A stretch of DNA of 64,000 nucleotides from Zonotrichia leucophrys gambelii (lineage: Eukaryota > Chordata > Aves > Passeriformes > Passerellidae), in the NCBI RefSeq assembly GCF_028769735.1, contig NC_088176.1, positions 19,901,501 through 19,965,500 on the forward strand. The letters run 5' to 3'. The translations under genes were made by a program, and so were the position numbers. Each line of letters begins with the position of its first letter. Within the stretch, counting starts at the first letter, position 1. Below are positions 31,101 to 43,700 of this stretch, piece after piece. The notes below the pieces were generated by a model. It had not been told where the DNA came from, did no database searches, and saw only the letters and a list, made by a program, of their open reading frames with translations.

Positions 31101-31252
31101 AGCTATACAGAGCTTTTAAAGAGTGAACAGAATATATATGAATATAAGGACCGAATGTTTCTGCCCCTTGAGAGGTAGGGAAATGGACTGCAAGCTTGGA
31201 CTTCATGCAAAAGGGTTTTTAATAGGCAGGGACCTGTACATTCTTGAAATTG
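19158..31252. other. Gene-poor sequence
   Basis: No recognisable gene or large repeat. A 14-bp direct repeat (TTCTAAAAGTAACT) occurs at 23897 and 23932, and a short T run at 28267. The longest open frame, 19932-20330 on the minus strand (132 codons), has no known similarity. Confidence 0.6.
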
Positions 31253-31258
31253 GTCTGT

Positions 31259-31565
31259 TGTTGTCATCTTATTGCAAGGGTTTCATACTGTTGTTTCCTA
31301 TCACAAAAGTTCCATACCTTCTTGGTGTTTCTCGTGGGCATCTCCAGAGCACTGCCTCTTTCTTCTTCACAAAGCAGCCACTGACTCCAGTTCCCCTCTC
31401 ACCCAGCCACCCCACTCTTTTATAGCACTCTTCTCATTGGTTACAGCTGTGGCCTGTTAAAGTCAGGCCTGCTCCTAATCTTTGATAATTGGCACAGCTG
31501 CAACTCCTTAGGGGTAAGATTACCTTCTACACTATCTTTATTTTCTTATATTCTAACCCACTTCA
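31259..31565 (-). mobile_element. Solo LTR, ERVK-like (family A, copy 1)
   Basis: A 307-bp element beginning TG and ending CA, flanked on both sides by the exact 6-bp duplication GTCTGT (31253-31258 and 31566-31571). Read on the minus strand it has a TATA box (CTATAAAAG, 31417-31425), and near its end the variant polyadenylation signal AATAAG. A second copy of the same family lies at 52.58 kb. There is no internal retroviral sequence beside it, so it is a solo LTR left by recombination between two LTRs. Six-base duplications are typical of avian class II (ERVK-like) elements; the family assignment is inferred. Confidence 0.88.
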
Positions 31566-33589
31566 GTCTGTGACTGCCGAACTCACCTGGATGCAAATAC
31601 TAAATTCATAATTTCAGCCTATCATTCTCTACGTAATACCTGCAACATCAGGAGTTGGAGTGATCACCTGTATGTAGTGATCCCTAGCAGCAAGAACCAG
31701 AGCAACCATAGAGTTAACCATAAAGAACCCATTTCCAGTGTTCATGAGAGTAAGGAGGCCAAAAAAGAAACCACACACATAGCTATTGTAACAGCTGATA
31801 TTACATATAAAGGCTTAGACGTACCAAAATATCACAGGCTGTGTTCTTCAGCAAGTTACAGTTCCAGTTTTAGAAGTTTCTATGGCAACTGAATTGCTAA
31901 TCCACATGGTTTTTATTCCAATTCATGCCACAGATCACATTTGGCAAATGGCATGAGCTCTCAATTTATGGCTAATTGGTTCTGCACTTGGAGATATAAA
32001 GCCCCATTTGCTGGGTTGCAGGGATTACATTGGTTTTGTATTTTCATACACTGCTTCTTTTAATCACAAATATGAAAACCCAGATATTTTAAACAGAAAT
32101 TTACTAATGCATTGAAGTACAATTTAAAAGCAGCAGGCAGGTTCAATATCTGATACTGAGAGCCTAGAATGTCCCTTGTGTTACTCTCCCCACACATTTC
32201 TTGTTGCATGGGCATTAGTGGGCAGGACTTGCCTGCACCTCACAACAGCCTGCTGAGGCTCCAGCTCCCAGCCAGCAATGCCATGGATGATAGAAGTGTG
32301 GGACAGAAAACAGAACAGCAAAGGATGCACAGAGCTCACCACAGCCTAGCTCCATACCAAGGTCAGTCACTAGAAGCTGTTCTAGTAAAAGAATGCTTCT
32401 TTAAAAATAAAAGGTGCTATATCTCTCTTAAGGGATATTTTATGGCAAGGGCACACCCTTTAAGGAATATGGTTACTTCTCTCCATTCAAGTGTCTTTAA
32501 CTGCTTCCAGCTATAAGTTATTTTGAACTATAAAACTCACCAGTTTTAACATTCAAAAATGTTATAATCAATTTCATAACATTGCTTAAATTAACATAAG
32601 CTAATTTGAAGCTTAGACTTGAAAAAGAAAAATCAGTATTTAACAGCTTTGAATATTTAGCAATCTTAAAAATAGGACTTGTTTCCTTTTTCCAATAATT
32701 AGTATTTGTACCATAATTATAGTTTGTCTATAATTTCACTAATCCTTAAGAGCTTAGCTGCAAATAGTGTGCTTATTCAGTGTACAAGAATGTTTCCAAC
32801 AAGAGGCAAACATTCAAAATCTCACCATACACAGAGTTTAAAAGATCCCCATGGATGTGGGGATGGATGAAGATAACACATATATATCATGACCAAAAAT
32901 TCAAAGCCTGCAAAACAAAGTATAATGTGACATCACAGGCTAGCGCCTTCAAAGAGGTCCAAACATTCAGAAAGTATTTGAGGTGTTAGTGTATGGTAAT
33001 TACTTTGTTCTGAAACTTAGACAAGCCCTGCCTCTCCGGATGTTCTCAGCTCCATTTTGGAGGAAGCAATTTCTTTTTCCAGTTTTATCACTTAACCCTG
33101 AACCTTTTCCTCAGGCCACTTATTATCAGCATCACACCAACAAGTCTCCCAGAAGTAAAGTTTTCCTCTGTGATAGCCTTTGAACCCAGCCAAGGATTTC
33201 CACAAGACTTCTACCTAGAAACTCTGTCCCAGTCATATGAGTTACTGCAAAACCATGCCTCCAACAGGCTCTGTTATCCTGGACACAGTATCAGCTGAAA
33301 GACAAGATGTATCAGTGCCTATCTGCTGTTTACATACTCAAAGAGCCTTTTTAGAAGTTTGTACATAGTACATAATTTTTTTTTCTCTGGGTCACAAGTA
33401 CAAGATATGGTATTGCCCTGGGCTGTAATTTCAATGTAAAAGTCTCCATTATATCCATGATTTATTACCCATACAATTTCTACTATTTCAGGTGTAATCT
33501 TTAGACAACATAAGAGGAATACTTGAACCTAGCACAATTCTGTTAAGATCAAACATAAGCCTTTTCAGGTGGTCAATAACTGCATTTCT

Positions 33590-33610
33590 TAGCTTGCAAA
33601 GTGCAAGCTA
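33590..33610. repeat. Short perfect hairpin (9-bp stem, 3-base loop)
   Basis: TAGCTTGCA and TGCAAGCTA flank AAG. Probably incidental. Confidence 0.7.
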
Positions 33611-34567
33611 CTGAACATCTAATTAACTAATTTAGCATGTGAATAAGAAATATCCATTAAAATACAGGACTTCTCATGCAGGTAAGCTGAAAACTGATCC
33701 ATTGTGAAGTCTGTTCAAAACAGTAGTTCAGTTTCCAGGACAGTTCTATTTTTCATGGAATGGAAACTACACTAAAAAATCCAAAGTTCAGTACTTCTGT
33801 TCCTTTTTAATCTGCCATAACTCTGTTAGTTCAATGCCTCTCCAATTTCAGTTATAACCTTCCAAAAGCAACATTTCTGTGCTCAGATTTTTTCACACCA
33901 TATCAGTCTTTTAAATACTAAAACCTGAGTCACACAGCAGAAATGGAAAAAATGTTCTGAAGAACTGAAAAGGAAAAAAAAAAAAAGGAAAAATATTCCA
34001 GAGATTGCTTTTCAATAGAGCTATAGAATTTGCAAATCAATTTTGTTGTGTCAGCCACTAATCTGTGTTTTTGTATTGTGATATTATTCTACAGTTGCCA
34101 GCACACACAACAATACAATGCTTTAGCACCTCATCAACTGCATTAGAAAAATAATGGTATTTATAATTTAAAATGGACAGTAGATGACTAAGTCTTGCGA
34201 TATTTTTGGATATTTCACAGCAAATATTTTCAGTTGATACTCACCCTCCTTTCCCCTTCAGTTTTCTTCTCAACGTGCAATTACCCATTGAAGACAAGAA
34301 TTTGATCCTTGAATGAAAATGAAAAAGCTGGTAATTCAGCGCTCTGTAGACTCTCTCCACAATCTGTGAGAAATACTTGAAGCCCTAGTAACAGTGAAAA
34401 TCACAAAATAGAAGGTCTTCTCTATTATAGGGCAACTAGGCAACTTTGTCCTTTCCAGCAGTTGAAATACATGCTGCATGACAAGTTTGGAAGCATAATT
34501 TCTTGGAATTGGAGATTTTTAAAAATCAATAACTAGATGTAGTAAGTGTTCTCGGTATTCCCAGATA

Positions 34568-34592
34568 CTTTCCCTTTTCTAAAAAGGGAAAG
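34568..34592. repeat. Perfect short hairpin (11-bp stem, 3-base loop)
   Basis: CTTTCCCTTTT and AAAAGGGAAAG flank the loop CTA. The arm is a pure pyrimidine/purine tract. No function is evident. Confidence 0.8.
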
Positions 34593-35974
34593 GTGGAGGA
34601 TTAAAAAAATCCACAGGTGGTATGACTTTTTGTAAAATATTCAATTTCTAAGAGAATTCAATGGACTTCTGGAAAGTGTTAAATAGAAAAAATCCAAACT
34701 TGTAGGACACTGGTAGCTGATAAGAAGAATCATCATTCTACCAGAGTTTCCTTCAAATTGTAGTACCTGAATATGATATTATGTACAATCAATCTTATGC
34801 AAGGTGTAACACAAACTACCCCCCCCCAGCTATGCAGAACACAGCACCCTTCCAGAGTTCAGACTGTGCTAAGCAAGGACAGATAAAGCACAGATATCTG
34901 TAAAGCAACACCATTCAGCATTCAATGCTTGGCCTCTGTTTCCACATTTCTTTTTCATTCCTTTCCCCTCCTCTCTTGGGATAAGGTCAATGAAGGTAAC
35001 CATAAAAGTAAAAAATTAAAAGAAAAAGCAAGAATAAACTACCACTTAAGTTACTTCAGCAGTACATCCTGGCAACTCAAGATCTTTCTTAGGATCATGC
35101 CATTATCAACTACCCCCAATCACCACCTTCCCCACACTGGGCCTGCAGAAGGAGATTGCAGATATGTACTGATACCAGATGGTTTCCAGCTCCTTTTGGG
35201 CAGCACATGAAGGTCATTGAAACTGTCTTTCAAACAGACCTTAGAAAAATCTAGTGAACACTTAGTCACTGTGCTACTCTGGGTTTGCTGTGATGCTTCC
35301 TGAAGTCTTCTGTAAAGTCTTCATTCCATAGAGACAGCTCCATCCAACAACACAGACATTACTTCCTCCAAATACAAGACCAGCTCATACTGGGCTGGTA
35401 ACTGGGCATCTCTTACTCTCTGCATTGACACTGCTTTAAAAATGCATGGAGGGGAAGCACTTCCAGATCTCCAGTTACTGTCCTTTTACTTCAGTTATAT
35501 CAATTGTTCTGTAGTCCCAGGAAGCAGTCTGAGCAGCCTGGCCCGAGCCAGCACTCCTGGTATACTAGCCAAAACCACAATATTTACAGATTATTCTCTT
35601 AACTGCCTGGAGGAACATATCATCTTCTGGCAGAATGCAAAGAATTAATGGTTTTGGAAACTCAGCAGAGTAAAGAAGGAATCAAGCACTAGCAGCTAAC
35701 AACACAGACTAGCAGGCTTCCAGGAAGTAGCAGAGACCATTCTGGTCTTGTGCCCTGTAACACACAACACTGCCAAAACAAACCACTTAGTGACATAAAG
35801 CAGCAAATAAACACTGAAAACCATCTTCTCTCTGCTTCTATGTTATTTCATGAAAGTAGGCTGTACACAGGTGTTCCATGTCATAGGAAGCATCAAACTA
35901 CTGCCTCTCTGGGCACACTGCTACGTTTTCTACAAATGCAGCATGCAAAAACTTATCAGATCACAGGTTCTAAG

Positions 35975-36370
35975 GTCAGAAAACACTTCTAGGATGATCT
36001 AGTCCAAGCATTAACCAGTACCAATGTGTTCAACCTTAAGCCATATCCCCATGTGCCACATGCCTTACTGAACACCTCTGGATGATTCCACTACTTCTCA
36101 GGGCAGCATGTTCCAATGCTTGACCACCTTGTAAGTGAAGAAATTTTTCTTAATATTCAATCTAAACCTTCCTTGGTGCAACTTGAGGCCATTTTCTCTT
36201 GTCCTGTCACTTGCTGCCTGGAAGAAGAGATTAACTTCACTACAGCTTCCTTTCAGAGAGTTGTAGAGAACAATGTCTCCTCTGAGCCTCCTTTTCTCCA
36301 GGCTAAACAACTCCCTCAGCTGCTCCTCATAAGACTTCTGCTCCAGACCCTTCACCAGCTCAGTATAATG
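35975..36370 (-). mobile_element. CR1 LINE fragment, 3' end of ORF2
   Basis: The minus strand encodes the C-terminal end of the CR1 reverse-transcriptase polyprotein: [12 protein letters not shown], then [20 protein letters not shown] and [17 protein letters not shown]. It stops at a TGA where CR1 normally has an Arg codon (LPREVVES); the residues after it still read EVVE. The 5' truncation near 36370 is typical of CR1, and the 3'UTR is decayed. This is an inactive fossil and not a host gene. Confidence 0.9.
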
Positions 36371-37747
36371 TTCTTCAGAAACAGAGAGATTGCCACCATG
36401 TGAATCTCCAGCCCCATGGTTGTCAGTTATTCTGAAGTTAACTCCTGGTCCTACTGAAAGCCAGGGTACCAAAATGCCATTCTGTAGTTCTCAAACATGC
36501 AAGATGTTTGCTACAGCCACTGCATTGCATGTTTTAGCCTTAATTGGGATGATTTGCTACAGAGATAAGTAGTGTAATCTGTTATATTTAGTGTTTCTAG
36601 AATCATACATAGAGAGTTTTAGGCAAATAATGATCAAATTAAAATGTGAATCTCTGTGGGGGAAAATGTGATGGCTATTGGGGAAGAAAAGAAAAGGACA
36701 ATTTATTAAATTAGCAATAAACTTCAGAACTTATAAAGTTCAAATACCTCAAACAGCATTCTGTCCAGATCATTTTAATTCACTACAAGAGTATAACACC
36801 ACTCTGTGTGCAAAGAATAAAGAGTTGCATCTCAAGAAAATTTAAGGATGGATGCTTTAAATCCTAACCCTTGCTAGGAATGGATTCACAGCTCAGAGAA
36901 ATCTCGAGTTGGAACATACTGGTTTGTGCCAATTTTGGAAAATATTCTGCACTGCCAAAAGAGAAAGGTCAACCTCAAATACCACAAACTGCATGACAAT
37001 GTTACACTGCATGATCTCTCACTTGCCCATCACAAACCATCTTCTCTGTCTTCCAGGTGACCTGTATTTACTGAACAAATATTTAAATATTTAAATACTT
37101 TTGACAAATTTCAGACTCGTGACTTAAACTGATCTTTACTGGTACTCACCCTACGGGAAGACTAAACGAGGAATGAAGGGAAGGGCTAGATGTTCCCTTG
37201 TGTGCTCTGCAGTGTACTTATTTAGTAGCTTTCCATTCTGTGGCTGTTGCTTTGATTTTCTGAGGAATTTTGTGCTCAGTGGTGCATACCTAACTGTGCA
37301 GTGCCTGGCAGTGTGCCCAACCAGCCTGGCAGTGTCTGCTGGTATTTATACTGGACATATTCTACATCTCACAACAGCTGTCTGTGACCTTCTTCAGATA
37401 GGTATCATGACAGAGAACTTACCCAATTGCCTCTCTGGCAGTTGCTTTAGCACACAGACAATTGCATGCAAACTCATCTCTGGGGACACACGAGAGTCTA
37501 CTGCAGAATCACACATAGCATAATATTCTATTAGCATTTATTCTTATTTTCCAAAATTATAATTAAATCATTCTTAGAGGAACTCCTACCAACATATTCT
37601 GAACCAACAGGCACAGGGAATCTAGATGCCAAATTTGCCCTTTTGATCACATGTTAAACTCATGAAAGAGGATCCAAAAATTAAAGTCATGTCCAACTTT
37701 GAAAAGTAATTTGATCCAAAATACACAAATCAAAGCTTCCCAAGGGT

Positions 37748-37771
37748 TATATTCTATAAATATAGAATATA
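37748..37771. repeat. AT-rich palindrome (10-bp stem, 4-base loop)
   Basis: TATATTCTAT and ATAGAATATA surround AAAT. It is AT-rich and could arise by chance in this composition. Confidence 0.75.
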
Positions 37772-40700
37772 TTTATAGCTGTATTTTTTCAGCTGGAGGT
37801 GGTTTTGAGCTACTTTAATTTAATCAATTATCTTTTAGATAAACATATAATCCTAGACATATACAATGTCAAAACAGAACTGTATATCCCATGTAACAGT
37901 TATCTTTTTGAAGACTTAACTCTGCCAGTGAAAATTGTATTTCCAGAATATTGCATTTGAGCTAGGCCAGATAGGCTCTTCATTTTTCCTATTTTTTTTT
38001 TTTAACTTGTTAATGCAAGTATACAGTAAAAAGAACATCCTTCTTCCTATCCTTCAAAATCAGATTGGCTGCAAAAAAGAAAAACAAGCAAAAAAACCTG
38101 AAACATCATGATGTCAAGATGAACAGGTGATATCAAGAACACTACAAAATAGCTTTTTTTTAAGACCAAGACTTCATTTAGTATACAGTACCCATGAGTG
38201 CAGACTCTGACCATTCTGCCTGGCTTGGATAATGAACCAGTGGCCAAAGACTTAGGAACATTTTCTTGGTAATAGCATTGAGTGCTTAAGGGACTCAAAG
38301 GGTCATCTGAATGTTGTGAATGGAAAAGTCACCATCCTAAAGAGCATATAATTTTATATATGATGGGAAGAAGAAAGCATTTTATAGGCAGAAAATGAAA
38401 ATGCACGGTTACAACATGATCACAAGATCGGTGGTTGGACCTGCATATTTAAACCAACACAATTGTTCATATTATTTTGCTGGACTTTTCATTTCTCCAG
38501 TCTGGCAGTACCCAGTAACAGAATAAACTGCAGACAAATTCAGCAGTTCAGAGATCAGGTTTAACTTGTAATGAGCATCAGAAGCAGCTTCTGTGACCAC
38601 AATATGAAGGAACAGAAAGACAATTCAACATAATTTCAAGCTTCCAAATGCTTTTCTTGCAAACATAAGATTAGGATTGAAGGAAATTAGCTGGTTTACA
38701 AGTCTGCAGAATTTTCTGAGGAGCAGCAGAAATTCTAATAGAGAATTTACGAAATAGATACACTAAGACCAACTTCATGTTTCTAAGCAATGTCAGGAAT
38801 TTTCATGTACCTCCATCTTATAGCTTTGTTTACTTTTCTCACAGATTTATCTTCTTGCTGTTTAAAAATTTCCAGCAGCAGTGAAAACTGGATCTTGCTC
38901 TTCATTCAGAATCCAACATAAGCAATCTTGCTTACAAGTTCCTTCCATTTCTTTTCTTAGTCCCTTCCTTTTTCCTCAGCGCCTGGGTCTCCACTGAAAC
39001 CAAGAAGAAAGCTTTGTCACCAGATATATTCAGACCTTTCACAACTAAATCCCCAGAATTTTGATGTCTTTACACTAGTACCACTACAGCTACCTCAGTT
39101 ATCCATTATACTGGACATACTCCAATTCCCAGCTTGCTCCTAGCCCCCAGCTCTCCAGGGAACCATTTTGTCCCTTCTCCATAATAAGAAAAGAAATGGC
39201 CTTCTAAGAATCAAAATTACAATATATCTCTTCAAATCAATGTCACTGTACATATGAAGCCAACAGACACCATTATCCTACTTTGCTATTGTACAGTTGT
39301 GTCCTCTGCTGTAAAAGCCCTCAAGTATTGATTTTTCTTAGTATCAATTACCATCTCAACAAAACTGAGGCTGACTGTTGGTCTCAAACATGTGACAATG
39401 CTTTGAAGATCTGTTTAAATATTTCTAACAGTGCCTGCTATGGGCAAAAGCAAGCCCCATGAAATGTGGATAAACAGCATTGCCTCACACATATAAAACA
39501 CAACTTAAAAAGTTCTTTCTAAGCTGTGCATTGAACCTTGCAGTGCCTCTGGCTCATCATTTCATCTGCTCTGCCCTGTCATTTTCTTCTGCCAGAAGTC
39601 CCTTCTTGTGGGGCCTCAACAATGCCACACACTATAGTGTTCCACATTGCTTTGTGAGAAACTAGAAGCCACTCCCATTGCCCTCCCTGACACATAGAGA
39701 AGGCAGCCAAAGTTCCTGAAAGTGGAGGCAAAAAGGTTGGTGTCCTGAGGGAGTTGATAGTATCAAGATTGCCTATGTGAATGCCTGCATGCTCAAGTTG
39801 TGTAACAGCCAGGGAGTGTGCTCCTCGAAGTGGTTCCCTTCTTCTGAGGAAAGGAGAACCACCCAGAGATGTTTGGATTGAGGGTGGATCTATCAGTCCT
39901 TCAGATGTTCATGGGCCAGCCCTCAAGCTGCATCCCTCAGTTTGAAAAGGTCACAGATAACATACAGGGGAATGAGTTATTTACTATTAGTTTTAGTACT
40001 TTGGATAATGGGGGCTTTTATTCCTTTGGGAAGACACTTTCAAGGTGCAGAGTTAACTTCCCATCCCTTCCAATAGTTGAGAAGGAATGGCAAGTATGGA
40101 TTACTGGCTGGCCTGTAAACCAGAACCAGCCAAATGTGGCAGTTCATATTCACTTGCTCACTTTGCATACAGCTCCCAGATATCAGCAAAGCCAAGAAAG
40201 AAAGTCACTTGCCCAAATAAATGTCTCAAAATTACTGTAATACAAAGCCATCAATTTTCAACTCATTCAGTCATATGGACAGGCATCTACAGAGCTGATA
40301 TGTAACTCTCATTATTTTCCTGCTACAAATAATGGGGACTTAAGTCCCACCACGTGAGATTATTTACTTACAACATAAAGGAACATTAACTCCTTTCTGT
40401 CCTCCCTGTTCATCAGCAGAAATAAAAACAGGAAATGTCAGTAAAACACAATCTTTCAAAATGCACACAAACAATGCTATTTAAAAAAAAAAAAGTACCA
40501 AAACTCTAAAGACTTTAAAAATTCCTCCTAAGTAAGAAACAGCTTTTTTATTCCATGCAATGCCACCAGCTGGCTAATCCTGATGATTCATATAGGCAGG
40601 TGGAGTTAAAACAGCTTATCAGGGAAACACTCTTCCATTTTTACATAAAGAACACTTGTACACTTTTGACTAAATTAGTTCTCAAGGAACACATGTTGAG

Positions 40701-43700
40701 CAGCCTGATACCAATGCTTTAGAAAATTCAGATGAATGAACCCAGGCTTTCAAAAATCCTTATATTGGAACACAGTACTTCAGAAGTAAGGTTTAGGAGA
40801 CTGAATCACAACCAGCATGATTCACAACCTTGTCATACAACAGGCAAGTCTTAGACCAACCAAAAGCAGCTGAAACTTGACTGGACCAAGGACACCTGGA
40901 AGTTGACTAGCCCAAAACACATTGCCCTATTCACAACACAGTATCTAACCTCATGCATGTATCTCCAACTCTACAGATATAAACTGCATGAAGATAGCCA
41001 GAAAAAACACCTAGAGGTACATCATTATCTTCTCTTTAATGGAAAAACAAAGTGGTTTAATTTGCGTCATACTAGATATTTTAAGCACACCCTACCTTGC
41101 TATGAGCTGCAACTCTTATTATTTGTTTATGCATCAGTGTTCTCACCATCCTCACTCCTGACCCATACACCAAAAACAGAGTAGAACAAGATCACAGATT
41201 CCCAGTGCAAGTGTGCATCCCAAGTAAGGTGCATTGCTATATTTAATTCTTCTCTGGTTGCCAGTGCATTTCTCTGTGCTAAATTTCAACACAGTCTCAG
41301 CACTGAGAGACCCAAGTACCTCTTCACATAGAAACATGTCTTGTTACACTTCTATATAGACACAATTCTTCTGCTTTGCCAGTTGCTATAAGACTAAAAG
41401 CAGATAGGACCTCACTAGTAGATCTGGTGAAAAAATTTAAAAGAAATCGAGTCAGACTAGACTAGAAATTAGAGTAGATAGGGCTTGAGCTGACTAATCC
41501 AGTAATTTAGTGCACTAACCAGGACTACAGGCAGTGAAGGCCTTTACTCCTCTTTTCCAAAGTAACCTAGAACCCAGAGAACTCAAGGCAAAGCACAGAC
41601 CTTCTGGGCCTCCAGTACTCCTCCTCACATGGCAGAAGTTGCAGGCTGGGAATCTCAAAGCTTCCCAGTTGCTGCTCTGGCTTGTTCAATCCTTCATTGT
41701 GTAATAAGCAACACACAATTTCATGTAACAATTCCAATGTCCAAGGGGTTATATAAAAATTTACAATTTGCAGATAACTGCAAACACAGGGTTTATTCTG
41801 AATTGGGGTAGGCTTGAGCTAAAATTTCCTATGAGCCAGAAATACTTCAAAAATTAATAATGCTGAAGAACAAACACTGCTTGTAATTTGGTTTGTTAGA
41901 GCATCAGTAAGTGTTTGGGGCACTGCGAAATTCTTCCTAAGGCTAGCACTTAAACACCCTACAAGTACAGAAAAGAAGTTGACCTCAGAATTCAGGTTTT
42001 GTTGAATCAAAGTGTTTCACAATGCCAGAGATCGAGAGAAAAACTGTGATAAATTATACAGCCATTATTTAAAAGATGGTGTCCTGGATTTACAGATCAT
42101 CAATTCTGATAAGGGAATAAAGAATACGATCTGAGGTCAAACCAGACTAGAAAAGAAATTGCTTCATTAGAGAGTAACATGCCTGCTGCTCCTTGAACCA
42201 CCAAAGTTTTCCTAGCATTTTCTAGGCAATAATCAGGATGTCTTGCTTGTTTTGAATTTGTCTGTTTATAGACAGACAACTGGTGTCAGATTATGCTTAG
42301 TCCCTCTGTGAGGACAGAGTTCCTTACACTTACATTAAAGTAAGTATATCTAGCTTCAGCTAGATGAAATCTCAACAGCTTATGTCTTAGACCCCTCACT
42401 GTCAAATGCAGAGTCTTAACTAAACTTGTAGGAGTTGTTTAAAATCAGGTATTGGAGGCTTACTCTCACTTATACAGCTCTAAGTACAACTATACAGCTA
42501 CAGATCAACTACAGAGCCCATCAGCTGCTCCATCCCACAGCATGTTGCTATGGTTTCATTAACTTGAAGCTGAAGCCAATACCCCAGTTCATTAGAGCAA
42601 CCCACTGAGGCTTCTTTAAATATAGGATGAAGAAAGCCTCCTCTTCTTCCAGACCTCACAAGGTCTGGAGCAGCGAGCAAATTAAAGCCCAAATGTCTTC
42701 CAAAACCACCTCTAGCCAAGCCATACAAACCAAGCAGTTGGCAAAGCAAGGATCTTGTTCAAGATGCTGCCAAACTGAATCCTGGGAAATACTGGGAAAG
42801 AGATTTTTGTGGCAGTGCTCTTTCCCAGGATGCATTTTTGGTAGCATAGCTGATGCATATTTAGTACAATGTCCTACAGGGAGGACAGAAAGAAGTTTTC
42901 AAACTTCTAGGGAGAATCAGATGCTCTCAATCAAGCTGAGATTTTCAATGGCTTCCCCTGGATCCTAACCTCCCAAGAGCTTTGTCTGCTCTCACCATGC
43001 TCATATCACCTCATTAGATTAATATCAGGATAATAATTTACCAGGACTGTGACAAGTCCAAGTCAGTGCTTTTGGAACCTCAGAGAAGATATTGAAAAAA
43101 TGATGAACAAACACCTTTCAAAGGACATCTGTTCATTAGGAGTGCTCTGTGGCCACTTACATTAACTTTGTTTAATATACATATCACATCACAGTATGCT
43201 TTGAGAAAGCATATGCTGAGGATTTTTAAGTGTAAATGACTCTTCTTTTTTAGCAATCTTTCTTCACCACTATTCTCCACTGGGATCTTGTACTTCAGAT
43301 GGCAGCAGTAATGGAATGAAATTACCTGTTCCTTAAGACCATGCTGGAGTTTATGCAAAGGAGATCAACCATATTGTGTAATTTCCATGGGCACAGGCTT
43401 CCTGGGAGCAGTAAAGGCAGAGCCCCTTCTGAACTTTGCTGAGGGAAGGAACCCAGTGTCAAAGCCAGTCCAAGTAAATAAAGTCACATATACAAACATG
43501 TACTTCTTTGAATGTAGGGATGTATGAACAAGGCTGGTATCTTTGCCACTTGCTCTTCTCTCTGCCTCAAGCTCTAGAAAATTTTAATTTCTCAAGACAC
43601 CCCGGTATCAATTACCCTGGATAGAAGGGCTAAACAGGCAGGCATCACAACCAATGAGATAAGAATCTGTCCCAACCTGTACTGCAGCACAACCAGCACT

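Larger units (their letters stand above)
31572..35974. other. Gene-poor AT-rich sequence
   Basis: Nothing supportable apart from the small hairpins listed separately, an A run near 33974 and a C8 run near 34820. Confidence 0.6.

Noticed and set aside
36098..36472. Minus-strand open frame as a host gene
   Set aside because: It encodes the known C-terminal end of CR1 ORF2, so it is part of a retrotransposon.
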